This document shows, in pieces, positions 35,180 through 44,352 of a stretch of DNA of 64,000 nt (position 1 is the stretch's first letter; every line of letters starts with the position of its first letter). The notes beneath the pieces are model-generated. The model was not told where the DNA came from, ran no database searches, and saw nothing but the letters and a program-made list of their open reading frames with translations. The position numbers and the translations under genes were made by a program. The DNA comes from Bacillus sp. FJAT-42376. Lineage in GTDB: Bacteria > Bacillota > Bacilli > Bacillales > Bacillaceae. The DNA is taken from assembly GCF_003816055.1 (NCBI RefSeq), contig NZ_CP033906.1:620001-684000 (forward strand). Reading direction: 5' to 3'.

Positions 35180-35533
35180 ATGACAGATAAGCAGAGGACA
35201 GAGTTTTTTGAGGTATTTGAAGTGTTCAGCAAGCGAACGCCATCATCTAATATGCAATACCAGTTCAGCCTGCTTGCGCCGAATCATGAGCTCGCGGCTG
35301 TGATGGCTCAGGAAAATTTTATGCGCCGGGAGCCGGTTGCGGACATTTGGGTCGTCAAACGGTCAGACATCCGGAAAATGACAGAGGATGAGCGCGAATC
35401 GCTTGCGCGTCTGGATAACAAAGATTACCGGACAACGAAGGGCTACGGCTATTTAAAGAAAAAATGGCGGGAATATGAGCAGGGGATGCTTGATGAAAAA
35501 GAGATTTTGTCCTGGGGTGAGGAGAGCAAATGA
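35180..35533 (+). CDS. paaB: Phenylacetyl-CoA epoxidase subunit PaaB
   Basis: This 117-residue PaaB-family protein starts EFFEVFEVFSKRTPSSNMQYQFSLLAP after a short lead and bridges PaaA-PaaC heterodimers in the epoxidase. Bacillus PaaB proteins are somewhat longer than E. coli PaaB (about 95 residues); the extra Lys/Glu-rich C-terminal tail (KKKWREYEQGMLDEKE) accounts for this. It has an ATGA overlap with paaC. Confidence 0.93.
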   Translation: MTDKQRTEFFEVFEVFSKRTPSSNMQYQFSLLAPNHELAAVMAQENFMRREPVADIWVVKRSDIRKMTEDERESLARLDNKDYRTTKGYGYLKKKWREYEQGMLDEKEILSWGEESK

Positions 35534-36354
35534 CAAACGTTCACGATGCGCTTGAGGCAAAACAAAATGATGAATACAGGAAGGCTTTGTCAGAGCTCCT
35601 CTTCCAGCTCGCAGATGATGATTTCATTACGGCTTACAGAGGTTCGGAGTGGCTCGGCCTTGCCCCGCATATTGAAGAGGATATTGCCTACTCTTCCATC
35701 AATCAGGATACGATGGGGCATGCGGCCATTTACTATCAGCTGCTCGAACAGCTTGGAGCTGGGGCGGCTGACGCTCTAGCCCATGCCCGCCCTGTTCAGG
35801 ATCGGAAAAATGCCATTATTTTAGAGGAAGTGAACGGGCCGGGCACTTATTTAGAGGAACCGAAGTATGACTGGGCCTTCACCGTCGTCCGGAACTATTT
35901 TTACGATCTCTATAAAAAAATCAAACTCGAATCCTTGAAAAACTCCTCCTATGAACCTCTTTCCCAGGCGGCCGTGAAAATTAACATGGAGCAGTATTAT
36001 CATTTGATGCACTGGGAAACGTGGTTCAGGCAGCTGATCCTCTCAGGAGGGGAAGCAAAGACGAGGATGGTAAGAGCCATTGAGAAGGTGTGGCAGGATT
36101 TTGAGGGAGTGCTGACGCTTGGTGCTTTTGGCGGGGAGCTGGCGAAGCATGGACTGATTGAAGGAGAAGAACTGCTGAAGCAGCGGTTTTACTCCAAAAT
36201 CAAGCTGATTTTCAGTCAGGTCCAGCTTCCTGAGCCGGCACCATGCGGCATGAAATCCGGAAATGGACGGAACGGTGAGCATACAGAGGATTTGAAGTCG
36301 GCGCTTGAAGTGTTATCGGAGGTTTACCGAAGTGACCCTTCGGCCGTCTGGTAA
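35530..36354 (+). CDS. paaC: Phenylacetyl-CoA epoxidase structural subunit PaaC
   Basis: This 274-residue ferritin-like protein partners PaaA without needing its own di-iron site. Motifs are LFQLADDDFITAYRGSEWLGLAPHIEEDIA, SSINQDTMGHAAIYYQ and KINMEQYYHLMHWETWFRQL split along the helices. Its ATG overlaps the paaB stop by four bases, so subunits are made in coupled amounts. paaD follows within 20 bases. Confidence 0.94.
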   Translation: MTNVHDALEAKQNDEYRKALSELLFQLADDDFITAYRGSEWLGLAPHIEEDIAYSSINQDTMGHAAIYYQLLEQLGAGAADALAHARPVQDRKNAIILEEVNGPGTYLEEPKYDWAFTVVRNYFYDLYKKIKLESLKNSSYEPLSQAAVKINMEQYYHLMHWETWFRQLILSGGEAKTRMVRAIEKVWQDFEGVLTLGAFGGELAKHGLIEGEELLKQRFYSKIKLIFSQVQLPEPAPCGMKSGNGRNGEHTEDLKSALEVLSEVYRSDPSAVW

Positions 36355-36370
36355 AGGGGCGTTCACACAA

Positions 36371-36862
36371 ATGAATCAAGACGTAATCGGAAAAATAAGA
36401 GCTGTGCTCGAAACCGTGAAGGATCCTGAGATTAACTCTGTCAGTGTCATAGACTTGGGGATGATTGAATCCATCTGCTATCAATCTGGAAAAGCGGTCA
36501 TTCAGGCGCTTCCGACATTCATGGGGTGCCCGGCCCTGGAAATCATTCAAAAGAATATTGTAAGCGCTGTTATGGAGCTGGATGAAATCAGCTCTGTCCA
36601 GGTTGAATTTATTTACAGTCCGCCGTGGACCTCTGACCGGATTACCGATGAAGGCCGTGAACGGCTGAAGGAATTCGGGATTGCCCCGCCGCCGGTATTT
36701 CTCGAAGAAGCCGGCATGTGGAAGGTGGATTGCCCTTACTGCGGGTCAGGTTATACAACCTTGGAAAATATATTCGGCCCGACAGCCTGCCGAAGCATTT
36801 TGTACTGCAAATCATGCAAGAACCCGTTTGAAGCGATGAAACCAATCTCTACTTTAATGTAG
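36371..36862 (+). CDS. paaD: PaaD, MIP18-type Fe-S assembly factor of the epoxidase
   Basis: This 163-residue protein has an N-terminal MIP18/SufT-like domain (VLETVKDPEINSVSVIDLGMI) and a C-terminal zinc/Fe-S ribbon with CPYCGSGYTT and CKSCKNPFEAMK. That is the PaaD two-part layout. PaaD helps assemble iron centres for the epoxidase system. The ATG at 36371 follows AAAGGGG at ~11 bases; upstream in-frame codons overlap paaC. It is the last of paaABCD, and no paaE reductase gene follows. Confidence 0.93.
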   Translation: MNQDVIGKIRAVLETVKDPEINSVSVIDLGMIESICYQSGKAVIQALPTFMGCPALEIIQKNIVSAVMELDEISSVQVEFIYSPPWTSDRITDEGRERLKEFGIAPPPVFLEEAGMWKVDCPYCGSGYTTLENIFGPTACRSILYCKSCKNPFEAMKPISTLM

Positions 36863-36880
36863 AAAAAGGAGAAGATGAAC

Positions 36881-37186
36881 ATGTTCAAAATGGTCGCCCT
36901 ATTTAAAAAACCAGAGGATCCCCAAAGCTTTGATGAGTACTATTTCAACACTCACATTCCGCTGACACAGAAAATCCCCGGCCTTCAGGACGTGAAAATC
37001 ACGAAAATCACCGGTTCTCCAATGGGGGAAAGCGAGTACTACTTAATGTGCGAAATGTTTTATGAAAGCAAGCAGGCCTTCAAGGAAGCATCTAAAACAG
37101 ATGAATCCAAGGCTTCAGGAAAGGACGTTATGAAATTTGCCGGGAACCTTGTTACCTTCTTCTTCGGTGAAGAGCATAATGGATAA
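36881..37186 (+). CDS. EthD-family ferredoxin-like protein
   Basis: This 101-residue dimeric alpha/beta-barrel (EthD) protein has FKMVALFKKPEDPQSFDEYYFNTHIPLTQKIPG spread over the first 33 residues and ends FAGNLVTFFFGEEHNG. EthD proteins occur in degradation clusters and are needed by some monooxygenases, but their chemistry is unclear. It lies between paaD and paaF inside the operon and may assist the epoxidase or handle an unstable intermediate. Two ATGs six bases apart (36875, 36881) are possible; the second has better spacing to AAAGGAG. It overlaps paaF by 8 bases. Confidence 0.82.
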   Translation: MFKMVALFKKPEDPQSFDEYYFNTHIPLTQKIPGLQDVKITKITGSPMGESEYYLMCEMFYESKQAFKEASKTDESKASGKDVMKFAGNLVTFFFGEEHNG

Positions 37187-37949
37187 CCTGCTTGAAACGG
37201 CGGTACACGGAAACATCGGTCTGATTACACTGAACCGGCCTAAGGTTCTGAATGCCCTGAACCGGCAAATGATCCGTGAAATTGCCGAAACACTGGAAGA
37301 ATACGACCGGCGGGACGATGTCCGGGTGACCGTTCTGACGGGCAGCGGCAGAGCGTTCGCTGCGGGAGCCGATATTGATGAAATGGCGAATGAAGACCCG
37401 GTCCGGATGGAGCTGCTCAATCAGTTTGTGGATTGGGACCGGATGACCGTCATCAAGAAGCCGATCATTGGGGCGGTTCATGGCTTTGCTTTAGGCGGAG
37501 GGTTTGAACTGGCGCTTGCCTGCGACCTGCTGTTTGCTGCGGACACCGCAAAATTCGGTTTTCCGGAAGTGAATCTCGGCGTCATGCCGGGAGCCGGCGG
37601 AACCCAGCGGCTGACAAAGCTGATGGGGAAGACAAAGGCACTCGAGTATATTTGGACAGGGGAAATGATGACCGCACAGGAAGCCGAACGCTTTGGAGTC
37701 GTCAACCGCCTGTTCGCACCGGAGCTTTTAATAGAAGAAACGATGAAATTTGCAGCACGCCTGGCAGAAAAAGCGCCTCTTTCCATCCGGTTAAGCAAAG
37801 AGGCCGTATACAAGGCGCTGGATTATTCCGTTTATGAAGGGATGCAATTTGAGCGGAAGAACTTCAGCCTGCTGTTTTCATCGGAAGACCAGAAAGAAGG
37901 CATGCTTGCATTTCAGGAAAAGCGGCGTCCTTCATTTAAGGGGAAGTAG
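37179..37949 (+). CDS. paaF: Enoyl-CoA hydratase PaaF
   Basis: This 256-residue crotonase-fold enzyme acts in the beta-oxidation end of the pathway (2,3-dehydroadipyl-CoA hydration). The oxyanion-hole residues lie in GRAFAAGADIDEMA and HGFALGGGFELALACD. The catalytic glutamate region is [20 protein letters not shown], with both glutamate positions and the PGAGGTQRL loop typical of true hydratases. Its start overlaps the EthD gene by 8 bases. The upstream ATG at 37137 is inside that gene. Confidence 0.9.
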   Translation: MDNLLETAVHGNIGLITLNRPKVLNALNRQMIREIAETLEEYDRRDDVRVTVLTGSGRAFAAGADIDEMANEDPVRMELLNQFVDWDRMTVIKKPIIGAVHGFALGGGFELALACDLLFAADTAKFGFPEVNLGVMPGAGGTQRLTKLMGKTKALEYIWTGEMMTAQEAERFGVVNRLFAPELLIEETMKFAARLAEKAPLSIRLSKEAVYKALDYSVYEGMQFERKNFSLLFSSEDQKEGMLAFQEKRRPSFKGK

Positions 37950-37958
37950 GGGGTCTGT

Positions 37959-38732
37959 ATGTACGGAACGATCAAGTTCGAGCCGAAAAACGGTGTGGCC
38001 TGGCTTACGCTGAACCGGCCCGATAAACTTAATGCTTTTACCGGGCAGATGAATAAAGAAATCATTCAGGCACTAAAGGGAGCAGCCTCGGATGAAGCCA
38101 TCCGCTGTGTGGTGATCACGGGGGAAGGAAGGGCATTTTGCTCGGGTGAGGATTTAGGAAGCATCGGTGAGGAAACGAATCATGGAGATATTCTAAGGAA
38201 CCGCTACAACCCGATGGTCCGGGCACTGGCTGTTTTTGAAAAACCGGTCATTGCAGCGGTTAATGGAGTGGCCGCCGGCGCCGGATTCAGTTTGGCGCTT
38301 GGCTGTGATTTTCGGATTGCTTCAGAGAAAGCGAGTTTTATTCAGTCCTTTATCCACGTCGGACTTGTCCCGGATTCCGGGAATCACTACTACCTCCCGA
38401 GAATTGTAGGCACGGCTAAAGCGCTGGAGCTTGCGATCCTTGGCGAAAAAGTGACCGCACAGCAGGCGAAGGAGCTTGGGCTTGTGTACCGTGTCACAGA
38501 GGCTGAACTGCTGGAGCAGGAAGTGACCGCATTTGCGGAGAGGCTTGCGGCTATGCCGACATCAGCGATTGGCTTGATTAAACGGGCGGTCCGCGAAAGC
38601 TTTACTTCAAGCCTGGATGACATGCTTGAAAAAGAGGCGCAGTATCAGCGGATCGCCGGTCTGTCAGCCGACCACCGTGAAGGGACCGCAGCCTTTTTGG
38701 AAAAAAGAAAACCGCAGTTTTCCGGAAAATAA
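37959..38732 (+). CDS. paaG: Ring-epoxide isomerase PaaG (oxepin-CoA forming)
   Basis: This crotonase-fold enzyme converts 1,2-epoxyphenylacetyl-CoA to oxepin-CoA. It has RYNPMVRALAVFEKPVIAAVNGVAAGAGFSLALG in the middle third and VGLVPDSGNHYYLPRIVG instead of the EPGAGGTQ hydratase loop, plus the C-terminal YQRIAGLSADHREGTAAF; all are PaaG features. The catalytic aspartate sits in the VPDSG segment. The 257-residue length matches the family. It lies 9 bases after paaF. Confidence 0.93.
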   Translation: MYGTIKFEPKNGVAWLTLNRPDKLNAFTGQMNKEIIQALKGAASDEAIRCVVITGEGRAFCSGEDLGSIGEETNHGDILRNRYNPMVRALAVFEKPVIAAVNGVAAGAGFSLALGCDFRIASEKASFIQSFIHVGLVPDSGNHYYLPRIVGTAKALELAILGEKVTAQQAKELGLVYRVTEAELLEQEVTAFAERLAAMPTSAIGLIKRAVRESFTSSLDDMLEKEAQYQRIAGLSADHREGTAAFLEKRKPQFSGK

Positions 38733-38750
38733 AAATCAGGAGTGATGAAC

Positions 38751-40268
38751 ATGAGTACAGTGAAAGACAAAAAGTTCGAAACATCTCCAACGATTCGCGA
38801 AACGTATCAGCTATTGATTAACGGAGAAAGGGTGGACAGCAAATCCGGAGAAACCTTTACTACATACAACCCGGCAACCGGTGATGCCGTAGCGGTTGTG
38901 GCGAAAGCTTCCATTGAAGACGCAGACCGCGCGGTGAAAGCAGCCAGGGCCGCATTTGATGCCGGCAAATGGAAACGGACACCGATCGGCAAACGCTCCC
39001 GCGTCCTGAACAAAATTGCTTCGATTATGAGATTGCGCTTCAATGAACTGGTGGAGCTTGAAATTCTGGATACGGGAAAAGCCCTTTCCGCAGCCCAGGG
39101 CCAGGTTATGCAGGCGATTGAGGATTTCGAATTTTACGCAGGCGCGATTGTCGGCCACCGCGGAGATGTCAACAACGTTCCGGGTCAATTTTTCAACTAT
39201 ACGCAAAAGGAGCCGGTCGGCGTCTGCGCGCAGATTATTCCATGGAACTATCCGCTGATGATGGCGGCCTGGAAGGTTGCCCCGGCCATCGCCGCAGGAT
39301 GCTGTGTCGTCCTGAAACCGGCAAGCCTGACGCCGCTTACGGCGATCGTCCTTACAGAGATCTGCCATGAAGCGGGACTTCCTGCAGGAGTTGTCAACGT
39401 GATTCCGGGCGCAGGCTCCACTGTCGGAAATTACCTCGTTGAACATCCGGAAGTGGATAAAGTGGCCTTTACCGGTTCAACACCAATCGGAAAGGATATT
39501 ATGGCGAAAGCAAGCCAGACGCTGAAACGGGTTACGCTGGAGCTTGGCGGAAAATCCCCGAACATCGTTTTTGAAGACGCGGATATCGAGGCGGCGGTTG
39601 CGGGTTCCCTTTACGGAATTTTTTACAACACGGGCCAGTCCTGTGAAGCGAGATCCCGCCTTTATGTAGAAGAAAGCATCTATGACGAGTTCATGGAGAA
39701 GTTTACTGAAAAGGCGAAAAAGCTGAAGCTCGGCAATCCATTTAATGAAGGAACGCATATCGGTGCCATCATCAGCAAGGATCAGCTTGAAACCATTGAT
39801 GGCTACGTTCAGTCGGCAATCGCGGACGGAGCGACCATTGTGACCGGAGGAAAAGCAGCGGCAGTAGAAGGGTTTGAAGAGGGATACTGGTATGAGCCGA
39901 CCATCATCACGAACGTGAACCATGACATGAAATCCGTTCAGGAGGAAATCTTCGGACCGGTTGTCGTGGTGATGAAATTTAATGGCGAAAAAGAAGCACT
40001 CGCGCTTGCCAATGATACGATCTACGGATTAGGCTCTGCCATTTGGACGACAAACCAGGCGCGCGCTACTCGCGTGGCAAACGAAATCAAAGCCGGCATC
40101 GTGATGGTAAACAGCCCGATTTCCGCTTTCCCGGGCACACCGTTCGGCGGCTACAAGCAGTCCGGGTTCGGACGCGAGCTTTGTGTCGAAACACTTGATC
40201 TCTACACAGAAACGAAAAGTGTGCTTTCCTATTTCGGCACCCGTCCGCTGAATTTTTTTAACGTATAA
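38751..40268 (+). CDS. Aldehyde dehydrogenase of the paa operon
   Basis: This 505-residue NAD(P)+-dependent ALDH has catalytic Cys in NTGQSCEARSRLYV, Glu in LELGGKSPN, and cofactor segment FTGSTPIGKDIM. The cluster lacks a bifunctional PaaZ, so it probably oxidises the ring-opened semialdehyde (3-oxo-5,6-dehydrosuberyl-CoA semialdehyde). It might instead be a phenylacetaldehyde dehydrogenase feeding phenylacetate to PaaK; sequence resembles betaine/phenylacetaldehyde dehydrogenases, so both stay open. The ATG at 38751 follows AGGAG by 8 bases. A terminator-like hairpin follows the gene. Confidence 0.9.
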   Translation: MSTVKDKKFETSPTIRETYQLLINGERVDSKSGETFTTYNPATGDAVAVVAKASIEDADRAVKAARAAFDAGKWKRTPIGKRSRVLNKIASIMRLRFNELVELEILDTGKALSAAQGQVMQAIEDFEFYAGAIVGHRGDVNNVPGQFFNYTQKEPVGVCAQIIPWNYPLMMAAWKVAPAIAAGCCVVLKPASLTPLTAIVLTEICHEAGLPAGVVNVIPGAGSTVGNYLVEHPEVDKVAFTGSTPIGKDIMAKASQTLKRVTLELGGKSPNIVFEDADIEAAVAGSLYGIFYNTGQSCEARSRLYVEESIYDEFMEKFTEKAKKLKLGNPFNEGTHIGAIISKDQLETIDGYVQSAIADGATIVTGGKAAAVEGFEEGYWYEPTIITNVNHDMKSVQEEIFGPVVVVMKFNGEKEALALANDTIYGLGSAIWTTNQARATRVANEIKAGIVMVNSPISAFPGTPFGGYKQSGFGRELCVETLDLYTETKSVLSYFGTRPLNFFNV

Positions 40269-40282
40269 AAATCCATCCTATA

Positions 40283-40322
40283 GCGAGCGTTTCTCCCTAA
40301 CCGGGGACCGCTCGCATTTTTT
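40283..40322 (+). terminator. Terminator or attenuator inside the paa cluster
   Basis: GCGAGCG/CGCTCGC with an inner CTCC/GGGG pairing is followed by ATTTTTTC. It splits the paaA-ALDH part from paaH onward; no strong promoter is visible after it, so read-through is expected. Confidence 0.75.
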
Positions 40323-40342
40323 CGATCAAAGGGGGAAACGGT

Positions 40343-41197
40343 GTGATTGAACAGATAATGGTTGCCGGATCCGGAGTCATGGGAAGAGGCATCGCCTATG
40401 TTGCGGCAGCCGGAGGATTCCGCGTCGTGCTTGCGGATGTAAAAAAAGAAGCGCTTGAGAGCGCAGAAAAAGAAATCAATCTCATTTTTCAAAAGGCTGT
40501 CAGCCGGAATATCATGACGGAGGAACAGGCAGCATCGGCAAAAGACCGTCTCCAATACACAGCAAGCCTTGAAGACGGGGCTAAGCGTGCGGACCTGATT
40601 ATTGAAGCGGTTCCGGAGAAAAAAGAAATCAAGCAGGCCGTCTTTGAAATCCTGGATGCCCATGCACCAGAGCACTGCTTTTTTGCAACGAATACGTCGA
40701 CGATGAGTCCGACTGAAATCGGCTCCTTTACAAAAAGGCCGCAAAACGTCATCGCGATGCACTTTTTCAACCCTGTACATAAAATGCCGCTCATCGAAAT
40801 CATCCGTGGACTTGAAACAAGTGATGAAACAGCGGAAGCGATTAAGGAAGCGGCGAGAAAAATGAAGAAGGAAACGGTTGTGATTAACGAATTTCCCGGA
40901 TTCGTAACGAGCAGAATCAGTGCCCTCGTCGGGAACGAAGCATTTTACATGCTTCAGGAAGGCGTCGGTTCAGCAAAAGAAATCGATAAAGCCATCCGCC
41001 TCGGGCTGAACTACCCGATGGGGCCGTTTGAGCTTGGAGACCTCGTTGGGCTGGATACAAGGCTCAATAACCTAAACTACCTCCATGAAACGCTGGGGGA
41101 AAAATACAGGCCGGCTCCTCTTCTTGTCCAATACGTAAAAGCGGGAAGGCTCGGGCGCAAATCAGGGAAAGGCGTTTATGATTATCCAGAAAAGTAA
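40343..41197 (+). CDS. paaH: 3-hydroxyadipyl-CoA dehydrogenase PaaH
   Basis: This 284-residue 3-hydroxyacyl-CoA dehydrogenase has the N-terminal NAD+ loop VAGSGVMGRGIAYVAAAGG, DLIIEAVPEKKEIKQAVF, the catalytic HFFNPVHKMPLIEI and the dimerisation segment NEFPGFVTSRISALVGNEA. It is short, like Bacillus Hbd/PaaH-type enzymes. The start is a GTG after AAAGGGGGAAAC. It forms a run with paaJ (14-base gap) and oxidises 3-hydroxyadipyl-CoA in the lower pathway. Confidence 0.93.
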   Translation: MIEQIMVAGSGVMGRGIAYVAAAGGFRVVLADVKKEALESAEKEINLIFQKAVSRNIMTEEQAASAKDRLQYTASLEDGAKRADLIIEAVPEKKEIKQAVFEILDAHAPEHCFFATNTSTMSPTEIGSFTKRPQNVIAMHFFNPVHKMPLIEIIRGLETSDETAEAIKEAARKMKKETVVINEFPGFVTSRISALVGNEAFYMLQEGVGSAKEIDKAIRLGLNYPMGPFELGDLVGLDTRLNNLNYLHETLGEKYRPAPLLVQYVKAGRLGRKSGKGVYDYPEK

Positions 41198-41211
41198 AGG
41201 AGGGGCTTACA

Positions 41212-42408
41212 GTGCATGAAGCGGTCATAGTGGATGCCGTCCGGACACCGATCGGCCGGTACAAGGGGGCATTAAAAACCGTCCGGCCGGATGATTTGGG
41301 TGCAATTGTAATTAAAGGGCTGCTCGATCGGAACAAAGGCATTGAAGGCATCGAAGAAGTCGTTTTCGGATGCGCAAATCAGGCGGGAGAGGATAACCGG
41401 AATGTTGCCCGCATGTCCGCGCTTCTTGCCGGTCTTCCTGTTGAAACGGCCGGAACAACCATCAACCGTCTGTGCGGATCGGGACTTGATGCCGTCAACT
41501 ATGCCGCTCGCGCCATTATGGCCGGGGAAGGCGATATCTTCATTGCCGGCGGAACCGAAAGCATGACTCGGGCGCCCTATGTCATGGGAAAACCCGAAGC
41601 CGATTATCCGCGCGGGAATATGGAACTGCTCGATACGACCATCGGCTGGCGTTTTATTAACAGAGCGCTGGAGGAGAAATACGGAACAGATTCTATGCCT
41701 GAAACGGCCGAAAACGTAGCTCGGCAGTTCGGCATTACAAGAGAAGAACAGGACCAGTTCGCCTATGAAAGTCAAATGAAAGCGGCAAAAGCGATGGAAA
41801 GCGGACGGTTCCATCAGGAAATCGTTCCGGTTGTGTTCCGCGATCGGAAAGGGAAGGAACATACGGTGAATCAGGATGAACATCCCCGTCCTGAAACCGT
41901 TCTTGAAAAACTCGCATCCCTGAAGCCGCTTTTTCCCGAAGGAACCGTAACAGCGGGAAATGCATCCGGAGTAAACGACGGGGCGGCTGCGCTGCTGATG
42001 ATGAGCCTGGAAAAAGCGAAAGAGCTTGGTTTGAAGCCGCTCGCGAAATATAAAGTGTCCGCAGTTGCCGGACTCGAACCGTCCATCATGGGAATGGGGC
42101 CGGTGCATGCTGTGAAAAAGGCGCTTTCCCGGTCAGGGCTGACCATCGCCGATATCGGACTCACTGAACTGAACGAAGCCTTCGCGTCCCAAGCGCTCGC
42201 GTGCATAAACGAGCTTGGACTAGACCGGCGGAAGGTGAATGTGAATGGCGGCGCCATTGCGTTCGGCCATCCCCTCGGAGCAAGCGGAGCCCGTATATTA
42301 ACAACTCTTTTACACGAAATGAAAAGGCAGCAAGTTCCGTTCGGACTCGCCGCCATGTGTGTCGGCGTAGGTCAGGGAATAGCGACCATTATTGAAAACA
42401 TCGAATAG
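41212..42408 (+). CDS. paaJ: Acetyl-CoA acyltransferase / 3-oxoadipyl-CoA thiolase PaaJ
   Basis: This 398-residue thiolase has the acyl-accepting cysteine in [16 protein letters not shown], the signature [19 protein letters not shown] split across the C-terminal domain, and [14 protein letters not shown] with the second cysteine. It cleaves 3-oxoadipyl-CoA to acetyl-CoA and succinyl-CoA and probably also the earlier C8 thiolysis step. The GTG start follows AGGAGGGGC. It is cotranscribed with paaH and the next hydratase. Confidence 0.94.
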   Translation: MHEAVIVDAVRTPIGRYKGALKTVRPDDLGAIVIKGLLDRNKGIEGIEEVVFGCANQAGEDNRNVARMSALLAGLPVETAGTTINRLCGSGLDAVNYAARAIMAGEGDIFIAGGTESMTRAPYVMGKPEADYPRGNMELLDTTIGWRFINRALEEKYGTDSMPETAENVARQFGITREEQDQFAYESQMKAAKAMESGRFHQEIVPVVFRDRKGKEHTVNQDEHPRPETVLEKLASLKPLFPEGTVTAGNASGVNDGAAALLMMSLEKAKELGLKPLAKYKVSAVAGLEPSIMGMGPVHAVKKALSRSGLTIADIGLTELNEAFASQALACINELGLDRRKVNVNGGAIAFGHPLGASGARILTTLLHEMKRQQVPFGLAAMCVGVGQGIATIIENIE

Positions 42409-42418
42409 GAGGATTCCA

Positions 42419-43195
42419 GTGAAGAACCTGATTTTAGAAAAGAAAGACGGGCTGGCTTATGTCACCCTGAATCGTCCCGAATCACTAAACTGCTTTAACT
42501 ATGAGATGCTGTCAGAGCTTGGTGAACTGGCTGAAAGACTCCGCTATGACCGGGAAATCAGGGTCATCATGTTTACCGGGGCCGGCGATAAATCCTTCAG
42601 CTCCGGCGCTGACCTAAAGGAAAGACGCACTCTTGGCGAGGAGGATGTTCGCCGCAATGTATCCAAAATCAGAACCGTTTTTCATGAAATCTCCAAGCTT
42701 CCCCAGGTGACCATTGCGGCCGTTAACGGCTATGCATTTGGCGGAGGCTTCGAGCTGATGCTCGCCTGCGATTTCCGTCTTGCAGCCGATCATGCCAAAA
42801 TGGGCCTGACGGAAACAAGCTGGGCGATCATTCCCGGAGCAGGCGGAACCCAGCGCCTGCCGCGTTTGATTGGCGAAGCCCGGGCAAAGGAACTGATTCT
42901 GACCGCACGAAAAATAAATGCTGAACAGGCTTATCAGTACGGTATTGTAACAAAGGCCGTCCCGGGACCTTTATTAATGAAGGAGTGCGAGCAACTTGCC
43001 AATGAAATCCTGAGAAACGGCCCCGTGGCGGTGGAGCAGGCAAAATACGCCATCCGCAATGGGATGGATACGGATCTCGAGAGCGGACTGACCATTGAAG
43101 CGGAAGCCTATGAGCAGACGATACCGACGTACGATAGAAGAGAAGCGCTTCTCGCCTTTTCCGAAAAACGAACCCCTCAGTTTATGGGGAAGTAG
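42419..43195 (+). CDS. Additional enoyl-CoA hydratase/isomerase
   Basis: This 258-residue crotonase-family protein has [28 protein letters not shown] and [22 protein letters not shown]. The loop is hydratase-like and resembles AUH/YngF-type enzymes more than PaaG. In this cluster it may be the PaaB-like hydratase/isomerase for unsaturated C8 intermediates, or part of an unconventional oxepin-CoA hydrolysis route, since PaaZ is missing. The GTG at 42419 lies after AGGAGG; the upstream ATG at 42392 is within paaJ. Confidence 0.87.
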   Translation: MKNLILEKKDGLAYVTLNRPESLNCFNYEMLSELGELAERLRYDREIRVIMFTGAGDKSFSSGADLKERRTLGEEDVRRNVSKIRTVFHEISKLPQVTIAAVNGYAFGGGFELMLACDFRLAADHAKMGLTETSWAIIPGAGGTQRLPRLIGEARAKELILTARKINAEQAYQYGIVTKAVPGPLLMKECEQLANEILRNGPVAVEQAKYAIRNGMDTDLESGLTIEAEAYEQTIPTYDRREALLAFSEKRTPQFMGK

Positions 43196-43205
43196 TGGAA
43201 ATGTA

Positions 43206-43233
43206 TTGACAGAGGGGAACCTTTCATTGTCAA
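43206..43233 (+). promoter_or_regulatory. Candidate dyad upstream of paaX
   Basis: TTGACA and TGTCAA form inverted arms 16 bases apart, 50 bases before paaX. No matching -10 for TTGACA was found, so this may be an operator instead of a promoter. Confidence 0.35.
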
Positions 43234-43281
43234 ATGGAGGATAATAGAGCGCTTAACTTTTGATAGAGAGTAGTGAACGCA

Positions 43282-44175
43282 ATGAATAGCACGATCAACA
43301 CGAGATCCATGATTTTCACCCTATACGGAGATTACATCCGCCATTATGGCAATGAAATCTGGATCGGCAGCCTGATCCGCCTTCTGAAGGAATTCGGCCA
43401 CAACGAGCAATCCGTCCGCGCCGCCATATCCAGAATGAACAAACAGGGCTGGGTCACATCCAAAAAAAACGGCAACAAAAGTTATTATTATTTAACCGAA
43501 CGGGGTTCCATCCGGATGGAAGAAGCGGCCAAACGAATCTTTAAGCTCAGTCCGGACCAGTGGGACGGCAAATGGCGGCTTTTCATCTATTCCATTCCCG
43601 AAGAAAAGCGGGCCATCCGTGACGAATTGCGCAAAGAACTCGTCTGGAGCGGATTCGGAACCATGGCCAACAGCTGCTGGGTATCGCCGAACGAGCTCAC
43701 AAAAGAAGTCTATGCCCTCATGGATAAATATGAAATCCGTCCATACGTTCACTTTTTCGTATCCCAATACGACGGGCCTCATGAAAACAAAAAGCTCGTC
43801 GAAGAATGCTGGGACTTAAACGAAATCAACAACCGCTACGAAGCCTTCATCGCCGAATACAGCCAGAAATACATCATCGATAAAAACAAAATTCAAAAAG
43901 GCGAAATGACCGACGCCGAATGCTTCGTCGAACGCACAAAACTCGTCCACGAATACCGCAAATTCCTGTTCAGCGACCCGGGACTGCCAGAAGAACTGCT
44001 CCCCGAAAAATGGCTCGGCAGCCACGCCGCCTCCCTGTTCAGCAGCTACTACCGCGAACTCGCCGAACCGGCAAGCCGCTTCTTTGAAGAGGTATTCCAA
44101 GAAGGCAACGAGCTGACCAACAAAGACTCCGAATACGATATCTTTCAGCATCCTTTGCTGGTAGAGGAGAAGTAG
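43282..44175 (+). CDS. paaX: PaaX-family transcriptional repressor
   Basis: PaaX represses phenylacetate genes until it binds phenylacetyl-CoA. The 297-residue protein starts MNSTINTRSMIFTLYGDYIRHYG, with a GntR-like winged helix (SLIRLLKEFGHNEQSVRAAISRMNKQGW, residues ~25-55), a wing (KKNGNKSYYYLTERG) and the PaaX C-terminal domain (WDGKWRLFIYSIPEEKRAIRD, WVSPNEL). The ATG at 43282 matches the family start; a GTG at 43273 is possible. It is the last gene of the paa run and a candidate for binding the CGTTAT motifs. Confidence 0.93.
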   Translation: MNSTINTRSMIFTLYGDYIRHYGNEIWIGSLIRLLKEFGHNEQSVRAAISRMNKQGWVTSKKNGNKSYYYLTERGSIRMEEAAKRIFKLSPDQWDGKWRLFIYSIPEEKRAIRDELRKELVWSGFGTMANSCWVSPNELTKEVYALMDKYEIRPYVHFFVSQYDGPHENKKLVEECWDLNEINNRYEAFIAEYSQKYIIDKNKIQKGEMTDAECFVERTKLVHEYRKFLFSDPGLPEELLPEKWLGSHAASLFSSYYRELAEPASRFFEEVFQEGNELTNKDSEYDIFQHPLLVEEK

Positions 44176-44224
44176 GGATTCGGTGATTTTAGTAGGACGG
44201 TGAATTTTTCTCTCTCTCTCTGCT

Positions 44225-44351
44225 TGCACTGACCCTCAGCACAGTACCGCGCCGGGGGAACAAGCAAGGAGCGAGCGACCCCTTATCCGAGCTCACTTGA
44301 ACAGCAGGGGGGACGGAGGTTTCGTGCTTTAGCGGAGCGGGGGTCAGTGCA
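44225..44351. repeat. 127-bp repeat, family 1 copy A
   Basis: It is bounded by TGCACTGACCC and GGGTCAGTGCA in inverted orientation. It is the same length as copy B (44353-44479) and differs from it at about eight positions. Confidence 0.88.
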
Positions 44352-44352
44352 T

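Noticed and set aside
38811..39446. Long minus-strand frame opposite the aldehyde dehydrogenase gene
   Set aside because: Antisense shadow of a high-GC third-position gene, without family motifs.
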